DNA of 64,000 nucleotides from CBDCUI01 sp965223115 (lineage in GTDB: Bacteria > Pseudomonadota > Gammaproteobacteria > UBA4575), in the NCBI GenBank assembly GCA_965223115.1, contig OZ244982.1:2108001-2172000 (forward strand). Reading direction: 5' to 3'. Each line of letters opens with the position of its first letter. Position 1 is the first letter of the stretch. A program made the position numbers and the translations under genes. Positions 9,087 to 18,206 of the stretch are shown piece after piece. The notes below the pieces were generated by a model. It was given only the letters and a program-made list of their open reading frames with translations. It was not told the DNA's origin and searched no databases.

Positions 9087-9635
9087 CTAGCGATTATCCA
9101 AGCCAGGCAGGCCATCTATACTTGTTTTGTTCTTCTTACTTCGATATTGAGCAAGCTCTTGCGTAGTTCTAGCTTCTGCCCAACGTTCAAGATCATCACG
9201 GTGCGATTTAAACTTCATAATTGGTACACCAAATCCACATGAATCACTGATTCGCTCCACTTGGATTCTTATGATTGACCTTGTTCCAGCACTTGATGTG
9301 AAGTTTTTTTCTAAGGCGCTAAACTCAGCATCAGTTGGAAAGAAAATCTCTCCTTTGCCATGCAGCCGTACTATCTTTGGTGCTCCTTCAAATGCACAAA
9401 ACATAATTAATATGCGTTGATTCTCACGCAAATGTGAAATGGTTTCGATGCCACTGCCGGTAAAATCCAAATATGCAACGGTATGTGAATCTATAATACA
9501 AAAAGTGTCACCACCCTTAGGCGAACAATTAACATGACTATGTTCTGATAATGGTGCTGTGGCAACAAAAAATATTTTCTGTTGCTTAATCCACTTTTGT
9601 AAATCATTATTTATTTCTTCATATATTTTACCCAT
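9087..9635 (-). CDS. Pyridoxamine 5'-phosphate oxidase-fold flavin-binding protein
   Basis: This 182-residue protein has the split-barrel pattern FFVATAPLSEHSHVNCSPKGGDTF, AYLDFTGSGIETISHLREN, RILIMFCAFEGAPKIVRLHGKGEIF and CGFGVPIMKF. It belongs to the PNPOx-like superfamily close to general-stress FMN-binding proteins rather than to PdxH itself. The likely ligand is FMN or F420-like flavin. The gene stands alone, with 64 bp to the next minus-strand gene downstream. Confidence 0.8.
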   Translation of the reverse strand: MGKIYEEINNDLQKWIKQQKIFFVATAPLSEHSHVNCSPKGGDTFCIIDSHTVAYLDFTGSGIETISHLRENQRILIMFCAFEGAPKIVRLHGKGEIFFPTDAEFSALEKNFTSSAGTRSIIRIQVERISDSCGFGVPIMKFKSHRDDLERWAEARTTQELAQYRSKKNKTSIDGLPGLDNR

Positions 9636-9705
9636 GTAAATATTTTGCTCCTTATATTCACAACTAAATTTTATCTTATTAACAAATTAGTTTTAGTTGA
9701 TAAAC

Positions 9706-10437
9706 TTAATCCCAATCCATATTTTCAATATGTCTGCGTAACTGCCCTACTGTCTTAAATTTTTTCAAAATTAAATTTGACTTCAGACCACAGCAAATAT
9801 ATTTAATTTCATCAGGATGTTTTGCATAATACTTAGCGCCACCAAGTGATTCATGAAATACTTGAATGAGAGTTAAGATATCGAATTTTCGACTTTCTCG
9901 TTTTGATTCTTTTGCGGAAAACAAATCCACAAGCTTTAAATCAAACTCCAATCCAAATTTATTTACAATAATATTGTCTGAATGCAAATCCCCATGATAC
10001 TCATTTAGGCTGTGTATACATTCAATTCCTTTAGTCAACGCATAAAGAAGATGTAACGCTTGATAAGGTGTTAAACGTTTACCTGGAAATGTTTTTATAA
10101 ACTCCGAAAGTAGTTGCCCTTCTACATATTCTGAAATGAGAACCGTTACAGGTATTCTTTTAAAAACAAAATTTTCTTTTGTATGATACTGGATAAGTAT
10201 TGGACATTGACGAAGCTTATGAAGCTTCTTAGCATAAAATTTTGAAGATTTATTATTTTCGTTTCGATTTGGGTAGAAGAACTTAGCTGCACGTTCTATT
10301 CCTGTACTAATCTCAAGAATTTTATAAACCTCTCCTTCCCAACCACCACCTAGTTTGGAAATAACTTCGTATTTTTTTGCTATCACACGCCCAGTAGGTA
10401 AATCAAAGGAAGTAAATTTTTGTTTTAACTGTGGCAT
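9706..10437 (-). CDS. Protein serine/threonine kinase-like protein
   Basis: This 243-residue protein has the kinase core: a glycine loop KLGGGWEGEVYK at 28-39, likely ATP lysine Lys52 (RAAKFF), a hinge ISEYVEG, catalytic loop HGDLHSDN at 148-155 and DLF at 171-173 replacing DFG. All canonical catalytic residues appear to be present except that the DFG Gly is lost and the order is D-L-F. It has no membrane or sensor domain. Its start is 3 bp after the SixA stop, so kinase and phosphatase are co-transcribed. Confidence 0.82.
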   Translation of the reverse strand: MPQLKQKFTSFDLPTGRVIAKKYEVISKLGGGWEGEVYKILEISTGIERAAKFFYPNRNENNKSSKFYAKKLHKLRQCPILIQYHTKENFVFKRIPVTVLISEYVEGQLLSEFIKTFPGKRLTPYQALHLLYALTKGIECIHSLNEYHGDLHSDNIIVNKFGLEFDLKLVDLFSAKESKRESRKFDILTLIQVFHESLGGAKYYAKHPDEIKYICCGLKSNLILKKFKTVGQLRRHIENMDWD

Positions 10438-10440
10438 AGA

Positions 10441-10935
10441 TTATTTATTTTTAGGATAATCAAAGAATATTAATTCGCCATTATTTTCAGAGATATTAGG
10501 CCAAGTATCTATATCAAAACGAATTTGTATAATTCCACAGGTTGGTAAATTATCTATGTCTGCATGACATAAATAGTTGCTTAAATAAGTAAAACCCGGA
10601 TTATGTCCAATCAGTGCAACGCTATAATATTTATTATCTAAATTATGAATAATATCTAGCAAAGCATTTAACCCAGCCTCATAAATATCATGTTTCAAAA
10701 CAATATTATTTATATCGTAATCTATTTTAGCTGCGATTAATTTTGCTGTAGTAATGGCACGTAAAGCAGGACTTGAAACCATATGGTCCACCTGACATTT
10801 GTTATCGGCAAGACGCTGACCCATTTCAGAAGCATTTTTAAGACCCCTTTTATTCAGTGGCCTTTCATAATCACTCAAACCTGCATGACTCCAGCTAGAT
10901 TTTGCATGTCTGATTATTAGTAGATCACGTTGCAT
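10441..10935 (-). CDS. sixA: SixA-like phosphohistidine phosphatase
   Basis: This 164-residue histidine phosphatase has the nucleophile motif IRHAKSSW (His10), DYERPLNKRGLKNA, VSSPALRAITTA and the second catalytic histidine in LIGHNPGFTYL. SixA removes phosphate from the HPt domain of sensor kinases such as ArcB in E. coli. It lies between a kinase-like gene (3 bp) and a chalcone-isomerase-like gene (8 bp), in one probable operon. Confidence 0.85.
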   Translation of the reverse strand: MQRDLLIIRHAKSSWSHAGLSDYERPLNKRGLKNASEMGQRLADNKCQVDHMVSSPALRAITTAKLIAAKIDYDINNIVLKHDIYEAGLNALLDIIHNLDNKYYSVALIGHNPGFTYLSNYLCHADIDNLPTCGIIQIRFDIDTWPNISENNGELIFFDYPKNK

Positions 10936-10943
10936 ATGTATTT

Positions 10944-11510
10944 TTATTTACCCAAAAGCTTATTTTTTAAATCTGTCTGCACTGGATTATCTCCTAACCA
11001 AATTCCAAAAAGTGCTGAAGCAAACTTTTGATTAGTTATTTTTCCCAAGCGAACATCATTTTTTAAAATAGTTATGGTATTTTGTGGTGTAAATGAAAAT
11101 TCAAACACATCGCCTTTGTTTATAGGCTGTTTTAACCAGTTTAAGAATGTTTCAATTTCTTTTGCAATGCTTGATGTATCACCTCGAGTTGAATTTACGA
11201 ACCCCTCATGAGTTGCTTTAATCATTTTTTTTGCAGTAATTTTTGAAGAGACAATATGCAGACGCATACACAGCGGTTGATCCAATTGCATTAACTTATC
11301 TACATCATTTATTTTACGGTCAACATATAAAGCAGCTATATACAGTTTTATAAATAGTTTCTTGCGAATTCCAGCACCATTTAGCGACAATGGATGATTT
11401 GTGCAAGTAGTGGTTTTATCCACTGAATATTTTCCAAAACCCTCTGCATGCGTTACAGGTAAACAAATTAATAAAGAAATGAATACGCAGAAAAAGTATT
11501 TTTGTAGCAT
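10944..11510 (-). CDS. Chalcone isomerase-like periplasmic protein
   Basis: This 188-residue protein has a cleavable Sec signal (hydrophobic core FFCVFISLLICLPV, ending THAEG). The mature part has the chalcone-isomerase-like pattern LSLNGAGIRKKLFIKLYIAALYV, MRLHIVSSKITAKKM and the closing FGIWLGDNPVQTDLKNKLLG. Bacterial members bind fatty acids or have no known activity; flavonoid chemistry should not be assumed. It is in the same operon as sixA. Confidence 0.82.
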   Translation of the reverse strand: MLQKYFFCVFISLLICLPVTHAEGFGKYSVDKTTTCTNHPLSLNGAGIRKKLFIKLYIAALYVDRKINDVDKLMQLDQPLCMRLHIVSSKITAKKMIKATHEGFVNSTRGDTSSIAKEIETFLNWLKQPINKGDVFEFSFTPQNTITILKNDVRLGKITNQKFASALFGIWLGDNPVQTDLKNKLLGK

Positions 11511-11595
11511 AAGAACAGGCCTCTAACACTAATAATGTGAGCCAAGCTAATGCCCTAGCACGCAGCATAGCCACAAATATTATTATATTAATTAA

Positions 11596-12186
11596 CTAGC
11601 TTGGATCACGTGCTTTACGACCCAGATAACCGCCATGATGTCGTTTCCCGTAATCTTCTCTATCAAAGTTTTTTAACTCCATTAATAGCAACGCCAGTGC
11701 ATCACTTATAGCGAGCATCACGGCCATACTAGATGTAGGGGTCAAATCTAAACCACAGGCCTCTTTAATTTCGCCCATATCTATTACAACGTCACTTAAA
11801 TCTCTTAGCATAGAATCAGGATGCGAAGTAATGCCTATTACTGTATGCAAACCAAGCTCACGGCCGGCATTTAAAACATCCAATACTTCTCTAGTTTTAC
11901 CGCTTGTAGAAAAAGCCACTATGGCATCATTTTCTTCTATTAAACCTAAATCCCCATGTGCAGCTTCACCAGGATGTAAAAAAGAAGCAGGTGAGCCCGT
12001 TGAACAAAGTGTTGCAGAAAATTTATTGGCAATATGACCTGCTTTGCCCATACCAGTGGTCAGTACTTTACCACTACATTCAAGCAATAACTTTACGGCA
12101 TGTTCAAAGTCATCTGTAACGGGTATTGAGGATATTGCCTGTGCCTCTTGAGCAAAAATTTCACTTACGCGTTGTTTAATATCCAT
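11596..12186 (-). CDS. SIS-domain sugar isomerase, KdsD/KpsF-like without CBS domains
   Basis: This 196-residue protein carries the arabinose-5-phosphate isomerase SIS domain: TTGMGKAGHIANKFSATL, STGSPASFLHPGEAAHGDLG, VAFSTSGKTREVLD and LTPTSSMAVMLAISDALA. KdsD, which converts ribulose 5-phosphate to arabinose 5-phosphate for Kdo synthesis, is about 325 residues with two C-terminal CBS domains. Those are absent, and the frame ends cleanly after YLGRKARDPS. It may be an unregulated isomerase or a related sugar-phosphate isomerase. Confidence 0.82.
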   Translation of the reverse strand: MDIKQRVSEIFAQEAQAISSIPVTDDFEHAVKLLLECSGKVLTTGMGKAGHIANKFSATLCSTGSPASFLHPGEAAHGDLGLIEENDAIVAFSTSGKTREVLDVLNAGRELGLHTVIGITSHPDSMLRDLSDVVIDMGEIKEACGLDLTPTSSMAVMLAISDALALLLMELKNFDREDYGKRHHGGYLGRKARDPS

Positions 12187-12200
12187 ATGTACTCTCTATA

Positions 12201-13145
12201 TTAATACCATAAGCCATTTAAATGCCATCTTGGGGATTTAGTATCCGAACTTGGTAACAGGTTTGTATGCCATGAATCTGAACTCGTCATTTTAGTAGAT
12301 TGTTGCTGCAAGCTTTTTTCCATTTTTATTAGACGTTCTATTCGATCATGTGTATGTGGGTGTGTACGTAATAACGAGGGTTCCGGAACTTTTCGCCCTG
12401 GCAACATAATTCTTTGTAAAACCCCTGCGTGTAACCGTTCAAGCTTTTGTAGAGCAGAAACTAAAGAAAGCGGGTCATTTGTGAGCTCCGCAGCACCTAA
12501 ATCCGCATCGTACTCGCGTGTTCTTGATAGGCCGAGCTGCATCAATGCCGCTATATTTGGAGCAAATATTAACAACGCAATTCCAAACCAGGAAATAGAC
12601 CCCTGTCCTGCAATGATTAAAGGGAGATTAACTAATAACAATAATTGCCCCACTCCTGATAATGTATGTGTAACTCTTGTAATCGTATCAGCAATACTCA
12701 TCACTTTAATGTCATTATTTTTAATGTGACTGATCTCATGTGCTAAAACAGCCGTGATTTCGGGGCCATTTAAGACTCGCAATATTCCATCCGTAATCCC
12801 AATCAGTGCATTTTGACGAGTACCTGTAGCAAATGCATTTATCATTTTACTAGGAATATAGTAGATTTTGGGGACAATTGATAAGCCTGCTCTTTTGGCG
12901 AGCTCCTTCACAATAGCAAATAGCTGAGTATCTTCTTCGAGTTCAATAGGCTTGGCCTTATACATGCGCAAAACTAATTTTGGCGTCACGCGAGGCCCTG
13001 CAAACATAAAAAATATGCCGCCTATTACAAGGATAAATAAGCCGATCGTTCCAAATAATAAATAACCGGAAAAACCCAATAGAATCACCATGCCACAAAC
13101 TAACAATGCGGTTTGAAAATTATTTTGTATGCGATGAGACAGCAT
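12201..13145 (-). CDS. HtpX-like membrane zinc metalloprotease
   Basis: From the ATG at 13145 (MLSHRIQNNF) the protein has 314 residues. The open frame extends 39 codons further upstream to 13262, but that part would overlap the divergent hydrolase gene. Two N-terminal transmembrane helices are followed by the M48 protease core with AHEISH (zinc-binding HExxH), then SRTREYDADLGAAELTNDP with the third zinc ligand. HtpX degrades misfolded membrane proteins. The C-terminal RTHPHTHDRIERL is family-typical. It is a shorter, diverged HtpX paralogue or orthologue. Confidence 0.87.
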   Translation of the reverse strand: MLSHRIQNNFQTALLVCGMVILLGFSGYLLFGTIGLFILVIGGIFFMFAGPRVTPKLVLRMYKAKPIELEEDTQLFAIVKELAKRAGLSIVPKIYYIPSKMINAFATGTRQNALIGITDGILRVLNGPEITAVLAHEISHIKNNDIKVMSIADTITRVTHTLSGVGQLLLLVNLPLIIAGQGSISWFGIALLIFAPNIAALMQLGLSRTREYDADLGAAELTNDPLSLVSALQKLERLHAGVLQRIMLPGRKVPEPSLLRTHPHTHDRIERLIKMEKSLQQQSTKMTSSDSWHTNLLPSSDTKSPRWHLNGLWY

Positions 13146-13190
13146 TTTAATTTTAGTATAGTTATAGTTTATACCTGGTGAAGCAAATAC

Positions 13191-14021
13191 ATGTTTATAA
13201 AAATAATTCTCGCTATTGTAATATTCTATCTGCTTGCCATGCTTGCTATCTATTTTACACAAGCATTATTCATTTATGCCCCACATATGCCTAGTCGTGA
13301 ACTAGAAGCGACACCCGCTGACATTAATTTAAACCATGAAGACATAATCATTAAAACTAAAGATGACGAAAATATACATGCTTGGTTTATACCTGCAAAC
13401 ACAACTGATCATGCCGATAGGAAAACTGTTTTATTTATGCATGGCAATGCCGGAAATATTTCACATCGATTAGAAACAATACAAATATTCCATAACCTAG
13501 GTTTAAATTTGCTAATTTTTGATTATCGAGGCTTTGGCAAAAGCTCCGGTAAACCAAGTGAACAAGGGACTTATTTGGATGCCATTGCGGCATGGAAATA
13601 TCTGCTTCATAAAAAAGATATAAAGCCGGAACAAATTATTATTGCAGGTCGCTCACTGGGCGGCGGTGTTGCAGCTGAGTTAGCAAAACATACATCTCCT
13701 GCAATGTTGATTTTAGAATCAACATTTACTTCTATGGTGGATGTATCCAAAATACATTATCCATTCATGCCAACAAATTTAATCGTTAAACATAGGTATG
13801 AAACAATACACAAACTAGAATATATTTCATGTCCTATTGTGTTCATTCACAGCATAGATGATGAAGTGATTCCATTTGCACATGCTAAAACAAAGTTTGA
13901 AATAGCCAAGCAACCAAAAAAATTTATCGAGCTTAGTGGAGGGCATGGAAATGGATTTTTACTATCCAAGCAAACCTACATGGAAGGTTTACAAGATGCT
14001 TTTAAAACCATGCTTAAATAA
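13191..14021 (+). CDS. Alpha/beta hydrolase, BEM46/COG1073 type, membrane-anchored
   Basis: This 276-residue protein has an N-terminal membrane anchor (about residues 3-24). The oxyanion motif HGNAGN is at 84-89, DYRGFGKSSG at 111-120, and the nucleophile elbow GRSLGG at 153-158 (Ser155). An aspartate in HSIDDEVIP and a histidine in GGHGNGF complete the triad. The substrate is unknown. The start is 45 bp from the divergent HtpX-like gene. Confidence 0.86.
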   Translation: MFIKIILAIVIFYLLAMLAIYFTQALFIYAPHMPSRELEATPADINLNHEDIIIKTKDDENIHAWFIPANTTDHADRKTVLFMHGNAGNISHRLETIQIFHNLGLNLLIFDYRGFGKSSGKPSEQGTYLDAIAAWKYLLHKKDIKPEQIIIAGRSLGGGVAAELAKHTSPAMLILESTFTSMVDVSKIHYPFMPTNLIVKHRYETIHKLEYISCPIVFIHSIDDEVIPFAHAKTKFEIAKQPKKFIELSGGHGNGFLLSKQTYMEGLQDAFKTMLK

Positions 14022-14022
14022 T

Positions 14023-14916
14023 TCATTTCAACTCAACAACAGAATTTCTAATTTTGCCAATTGATTCAATCTCACATTCTACAACATCACCTGGCATTAA
14101 ATACTCTGGTGGATTTCTGACATAACCAACCCCACTGGGTGTGCCTGTAGCGATAATATCCCCCGGCTCAAGCTCCATTCCTTTCGACAGTGATTCGATT
14201 ACTGTTGCGACATCAAAAATCTGAAATTTAGTATTTGAATCTTGCTTTATTTCGCCGTTAACAATACTTTTCAAATCAAGTGACTGAGGATCAGGAATTT
14301 CATCCGCGGTTACAATCCAAGGGCCCATTGGACACGCACCTGTAAAACTTTTACCAATAAAAAATTGTTTGTGTTTCTTCTGAAAATCTCGTGCTGAAAT
14401 ATCATTAATAATGGTATAGCCAAATACATGATTAAGGGCATCTACAGAGGAAATACGTTTACCCCCCTTGCCAATAATCACACCCAACTCTACTTCCCAA
14501 TCCATTTTGTCAGAAATTTCAAGGTTTATGGGTATATCTGCGTACGGTCCATTCATGCTAGATGCCGCTTTTGTAAACACTATTGGGTGTTTTGGTAATT
14601 TTGGTGCCTCTAATGTTTTACCCGTAGTTTCCTCCACGTGTTCTATGTAATTCCAGCCCAGACACATGATGTTTTGACGTGGCCTTGGAATAGGTGACAA
14701 CAGCTCTACTTCTGACAGGGGTATCCACTCATCAGGGTTTGATTGCCCAATTATATTTTTTAACTGCTGTAAGGATTGCTCACCACCTTCGATCAACTGT
14801 AGCATGCTATTCAGCTCATATGAGCTATTAGTATTCATAACAGGGATTAATAAAACATCATCTTGTATAACAGCGAGATAATCTTGATTTTTATATTTGC
14901 ATGTAGTTAAACGCAT
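14023..14916 (-). CDS. Fumarylacetoacetate hydrolase family protein
   Basis: This 297-residue protein has the FAH C-terminal fold with PRPRQNIMCLGWNY, the metal-ligand segments DWEVELGVIIGK and NDISARDFQKKH, and the closing TGTPSGVGYVRNP. Members hydrolyse or isomerise 2-oxo acids from aromatic degradation, or decarboxylate oxaloacetate. No aromatic pathway genes surround it, so the substrate is open. It ends 2 bp from the stop of the convergent hydrolase gene. Confidence 0.88.
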   Translation of the reverse strand: MRLTTCKYKNQDYLAVIQDDVLLIPVMNTNSSYELNSMLQLIEGGEQSLQQLKNIIGQSNPDEWIPLSEVELLSPIPRPRQNIMCLGWNYIEHVEETTGKTLEAPKLPKHPIVFTKAASSMNGPYADIPINLEISDKMDWEVELGVIIGKGGKRISSVDALNHVFGYTIINDISARDFQKKHKQFFIGKSFTGACPMGPWIVTADEIPDPQSLDLKSIVNGEIKQDSNTKFQIFDVATVIESLSKGMELEPGDIIATGTPSGVGYVRNPPEYLMPGDVVECEIESIGKIRNSVVELK

Positions 14917-15022
14917 AATTGAAATAATTTATTTAAATTGCTGGTATTGTAATCACAGCTTAAAGCCTGAATCTACTCTTGAATAACAAATAAACTTGTT
15001 GGTTTTTCAACTATACATAAAA

Positions 15023-17152
15023 ATGAAAAAAATCATTGTCTTAATTTTCATCGCATTGTTAATAGTAGGATTCTTTGTTTTTGATTTACACCAGTATTTT
15101 GACTTATCCTATATCAAATCTAAACAACAACTTATAACTGATTATTACAGCTCACATCCCGTAAAAACAGTTATACTTTTTTTCTTCCTATATTTAGCTG
15201 TTACTGGACTCTCCTTACCAGGAGCAGGAGTACTTTCTGTTTTAGCTGGAGCAATTTTTGGCCTGCCCTTAGGCATGATCACTGTATTACTGGCCGCGAG
15301 CTTTGGTGCAACTATAGCCTTTTGGTTTTCCCGTTATGTATTTCATGATTTAGTACAAAATAAATTTGGAGACAAACTAGAAGCCATCAACAAAGGCATT
15401 AAAAAAGATGGCGCCTTTTATTTATTTACCCTTCGGCTCATACCTGTTTTTCCATTTTTTATTATCAATATCGTCATGGGCTTGACCCCCATGCGAACAC
15501 TCACTTTTTTAGTAACCAGTTTTTTAGGTATGATTGCCGGTTCGTTTGTATTTGTAAACGTAGGTACTCAACTAGCAGATATTGAATCATTAGATGGAAT
15601 TTTTACTCCTGGAATCATTGGTGCGTTTGCACTATTAGCTATCTTCCCCTGGCTAGCAAAAAAAATCTTATCCATCTTTAAAACTAGACGTATCTATGCA
15701 AAATTTACTAAACCTAAAAAATTTGATCGCAACTTAATTGTGATCGGTGCTGGTTCAGCCGGTCTAGTATCCGCCTATATTGCCGCAGCAGTTAAAGCCA
15801 AAGTGACGTTAATTGAAAAAGATAAAATGGGTGGCGACTGTTTAAATACCGGCTGCGTACCATCAAAAGCACTACTTCGTTCCGCAAAATTTATATCGCA
15901 AGTAAAAAATGCAGATAAATACGGCTGCAAACCCACAAATATACAGTTTGACTTTAATGACATCATGGAGCGTGTACAAAACGTAATAAAAAAAATAGAA
16001 CCTCACGACTCAATAGATCGCTATACAAATTTAGGTGTGGATTGTGTTCAAGGAGAAGCAAAAATTAAAGATCCTTGGACAGTAGAAGTTAATGGAAATT
16101 TATTAACAAGTAAAAATATTATTATTGCAACCGGCGCCAAACCATTTGTACCCAACATTCCTGGTCTGGATAAAATCAAATATCACACTTCGGATACGAT
16201 TTGGGATTTGCGCGAACTGCCAAAAAAAATGATTATATTAGGCGGTGGACCTATCGGTTGTGAGCTTGCACAAAGCTTTGCTCGCCTTGGCACAGAGGTC
16301 GCCTTAATCGAAATGACTCCACGTATCATGATACGAGAAGACGAAGAAATATCTAATTTTATCACTGAAAGCCTAAAAGGAGATGGCGTAAAACTATTCA
16401 CGGGGTACACTGCAAAAGGAATTATTCAACATGAAGGAAACGATCAGTTAATATGCAATAATAACGATGAAACGATTCATATCCCATTCGATTGTTTGCT
16501 AGTAGCTGTTGGCAGGCGCGCAAATCCTACTAATCTATGGGAGAAAGACCTAGAGATTGAGTTACAAAAAAATGGCAAACTTGAGTTAAACGAATACTTA
16601 CAAACAAAATATCCAAACATCTATGCTTGTGGCGATGTAGCAGGGCCATATGAGTTTACTCATACTGCAGCGCATCAAGCTTGGTATGCATGTGTAAATG
16701 CATTGTTTGGAACTTTCAAAAAATTTCGAGTTGATTATTCTGTCATACCTTGGTGCACATTTACTGAACCCGAAGTCGCACGTGTTGGTCTTAATGAACA
16801 AGATGCAAAACAACAAGAGATGGAGTATGAAGTAACTTGCTATGATATTTCTGATTTGGACCGTGCCATTGCCGATGAAGAAGCACATGGTGTAATCAAA
16901 GTTCTAACTGTACCTAATAAAGATAAAATATTAGGTGTAACGATCGTAGGTGATCATGCTGGAGATATTATTGCAGAATACGTATCAGCCATGAAACATG
17001 GTATAGGATTAAATAAAATACTTGGCACAATTCATATTTATCCAACGTTAGCTGAAGCAAATAAATTTGTAGCTGGGGAATGGAAAAAATCTCACGCACC
17101 AGAAAAATTACTACAATGGGTAAAAAAATTTCATTCTATGCAATGTAATTAA
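15023..17152 (+). CDS. Fusion of TVP38/TMEM64 (DedA-like) membrane domain with pyridine nucleotide-disulfide oxidoreductase
   Basis: The ATG at 15023 gives 709 residues; a TTG at 14996 would add nine. The first ~225 residues are a TVP38/TMEM64 (SNARE-associated) membrane domain with five to six helices and the LRLIPVFPF motif near 137-145. From about residue 236 it is a flavin disulfide reductase: GAGSAG for FAD near 242, redox-active Cys273/Cys278 in GGDCLNTGCVPSK, a second GGGPIGCELAQ for NAD(P), and ACGDVAGPYEFTH. The C-terminal dimer part has HIYPTLAEANK. It has no N-terminal NMerA domain and no paired C-terminal cysteines, so mercuric reductase activity is not supported. ArsS follows 23 bp later. 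Confidence 0.88.
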   Translation: MKKIIVLIFIALLIVGFFVFDLHQYFDLSYIKSKQQLITDYYSSHPVKTVILFFFLYLAVTGLSLPGAGVLSVLAGAIFGLPLGMITVLLAASFGATIAFWFSRYVFHDLVQNKFGDKLEAINKGIKKDGAFYLFTLRLIPVFPFFIINIVMGLTPMRTLTFLVTSFLGMIAGSFVFVNVGTQLADIESLDGIFTPGIIGAFALLAIFPWLAKKILSIFKTRRIYAKFTKPKKFDRNLIVIGAGSAGLVSAYIAAAVKAKVTLIEKDKMGGDCLNTGCVPSKALLRSAKFISQVKNADKYGCKPTNIQFDFNDIMERVQNVIKKIEPHDSIDRYTNLGVDCVQGEAKIKDPWTVEVNGNLLTSKNIIIATGAKPFVPNIPGLDKIKYHTSDTIWDLRELPKKMIILGGGPIGCELAQSFARLGTEVALIEMTPRIMIREDEEISNFITESLKGDGVKLFTGYTAKGIIQHEGNDQLICNNNDETIHIPFDCLLVAVGRRANPTNLWEKDLEIELQKNGKLELNEYLQTKYPNIYACGDVAGPYEFTHTAAHQAWYACVNALFGTFKKFRVDYSVIPWCTFTEPEVARVGLNEQDAKQQEMEYEVTCYDISDLDRAIADEEAHGVIKVLTVPNKDKILGVTIVGDHAGDIIAEYVSAMKHGIGLNKILGTIHIYPTLAEANKFVAGEWKKSHAPEKLLQWVKKFHSMQCN

Positions 17153-17175
17153 ACCTTACATAAGCAAATATAAAT

Positions 17176-18135
17176 ATGCATGAGACCTTACATTTTTTAA
17201 AACAAACAGATTTTCCAAAAATAAGCAGAGAAAAAGTCGATACGCTACAAGTCAATCTTGGTTACCGCTGCAATCAATCTTGTACACATTGTCATGTTAA
17301 TGCAGGCCCTAGTCGGACAGAAATGATGTCGCAAGAAAATCTAAATGTAGTAATTGATTACATGCAGACACAAAATATTAAAACTTTAGATCTAACTGGT
17401 GGCGCTCCAGAACTCCATCCTCTTTTTAGGAACTTAGTTATCACCGCACACGAACAATCACGCACGATTATTGATCGCTGTAACTTAACTATTTTAGGAG
17501 AGCCTGAACAAGAAGATTTAGCAGAATTTTTAGCTGCCCATGAAGTAGAAATTGTAGCTTCTTTGCCCTGTTATCTTAAAGAAAATGTTGACAAACAACG
17601 TGGCAAAGGTGTTTTCAATAAAAGCATAAGAGGCCTAAAGAAGCTTAATGAACAAGGTTACGGGAAAGGAAATAAAAAACTTAAATTGACCTTGGTATAT
17701 AACCCACAAGGCACACAGCTACCCCCACCACAGCAATCATTAGAAAAAGATTACCATGAATATTTAGCGAAATATGGTGTGAGCTTTGATCACCTGTTCA
17801 CGATTACAAATATGCCCATTAAACGATTTGGTAGTACTTTAATAAGTCAAGGAAAATTAGACGAATATATGCAGATCCTACGTAATGCATATGTTGCGGA
17901 AAATTTACAGTCTGTTATGTGTCGTTCTTTACTAAGTGTAGATTGGCAAGGATATGTCTATGACTGTGATTTTAACCAAATGCTAGGCTTAGCTTTACCT
18001 TACAATGACCAATTTCGTACACATCTGTCAGAGATCATTAATTCTGATCTAGAAAATAATACTATTACTGTGGCAGACCACTGTTATGGATGCACTGCTG
18101 GCCAAGGTAGCAGTTGTGGTGGTGCATTAAGTTAA
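17176..18135 (+). CDS. arsS: Arsenosugar-biosynthesis-type radical SAM protein ArsS
   Basis: This 319-residue radical SAM protein has the cluster motif C32-x3-C36-x2-C39 and the family C-terminal Cys-rich part: MCRSLLSVDWQGYVYDCDF, then HCYGCTAGQGSSCGGA with C303, C306 and C314. ArsS is proposed to transfer the adenosyl ribose onto dimethylarsenic in arsenosugar synthesis. The family contains selenocysteine versions; here every conserved position is a Cys codon. No arsM arsenic methyltransferase is adjacent. It sits 23 bp after the membrane-flavoprotein fusion and is probably co-transcribed with it. Confidence 0.88.
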   Translation: MHETLHFLKQTDFPKISREKVDTLQVNLGYRCNQSCTHCHVNAGPSRTEMMSQENLNVVIDYMQTQNIKTLDLTGGAPELHPLFRNLVITAHEQSRTIIDRCNLTILGEPEQEDLAEFLAAHEVEIVASLPCYLKENVDKQRGKGVFNKSIRGLKKLNEQGYGKGNKKLKLTLVYNPQGTQLPPPQQSLEKDYHEYLAKYGVSFDHLFTITNMPIKRFGSTLISQGKLDEYMQILRNAYVAENLQSVMCRSLLSVDWQGYVYDCDFNQMLGLALPYNDQFRTHLSEIINSDLENNTITVADHCYGCTAGQGSSCGGALS

Positions 18136-18206
18136 ACCCTACTTTTTCTAGTACAACTTATTCACTTTCACTAATAATAGAATAGGTCTTCGTATACAAT
18201 CTTTTT

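Noticed and set aside
15023..17152. Mercuric reductase annotation of the fusion
   Set aside because: It has no NMerA domain and no C-terminal vicinal cysteines, and the N-terminal half is a TVP38 membrane domain. No other mer genes are present.
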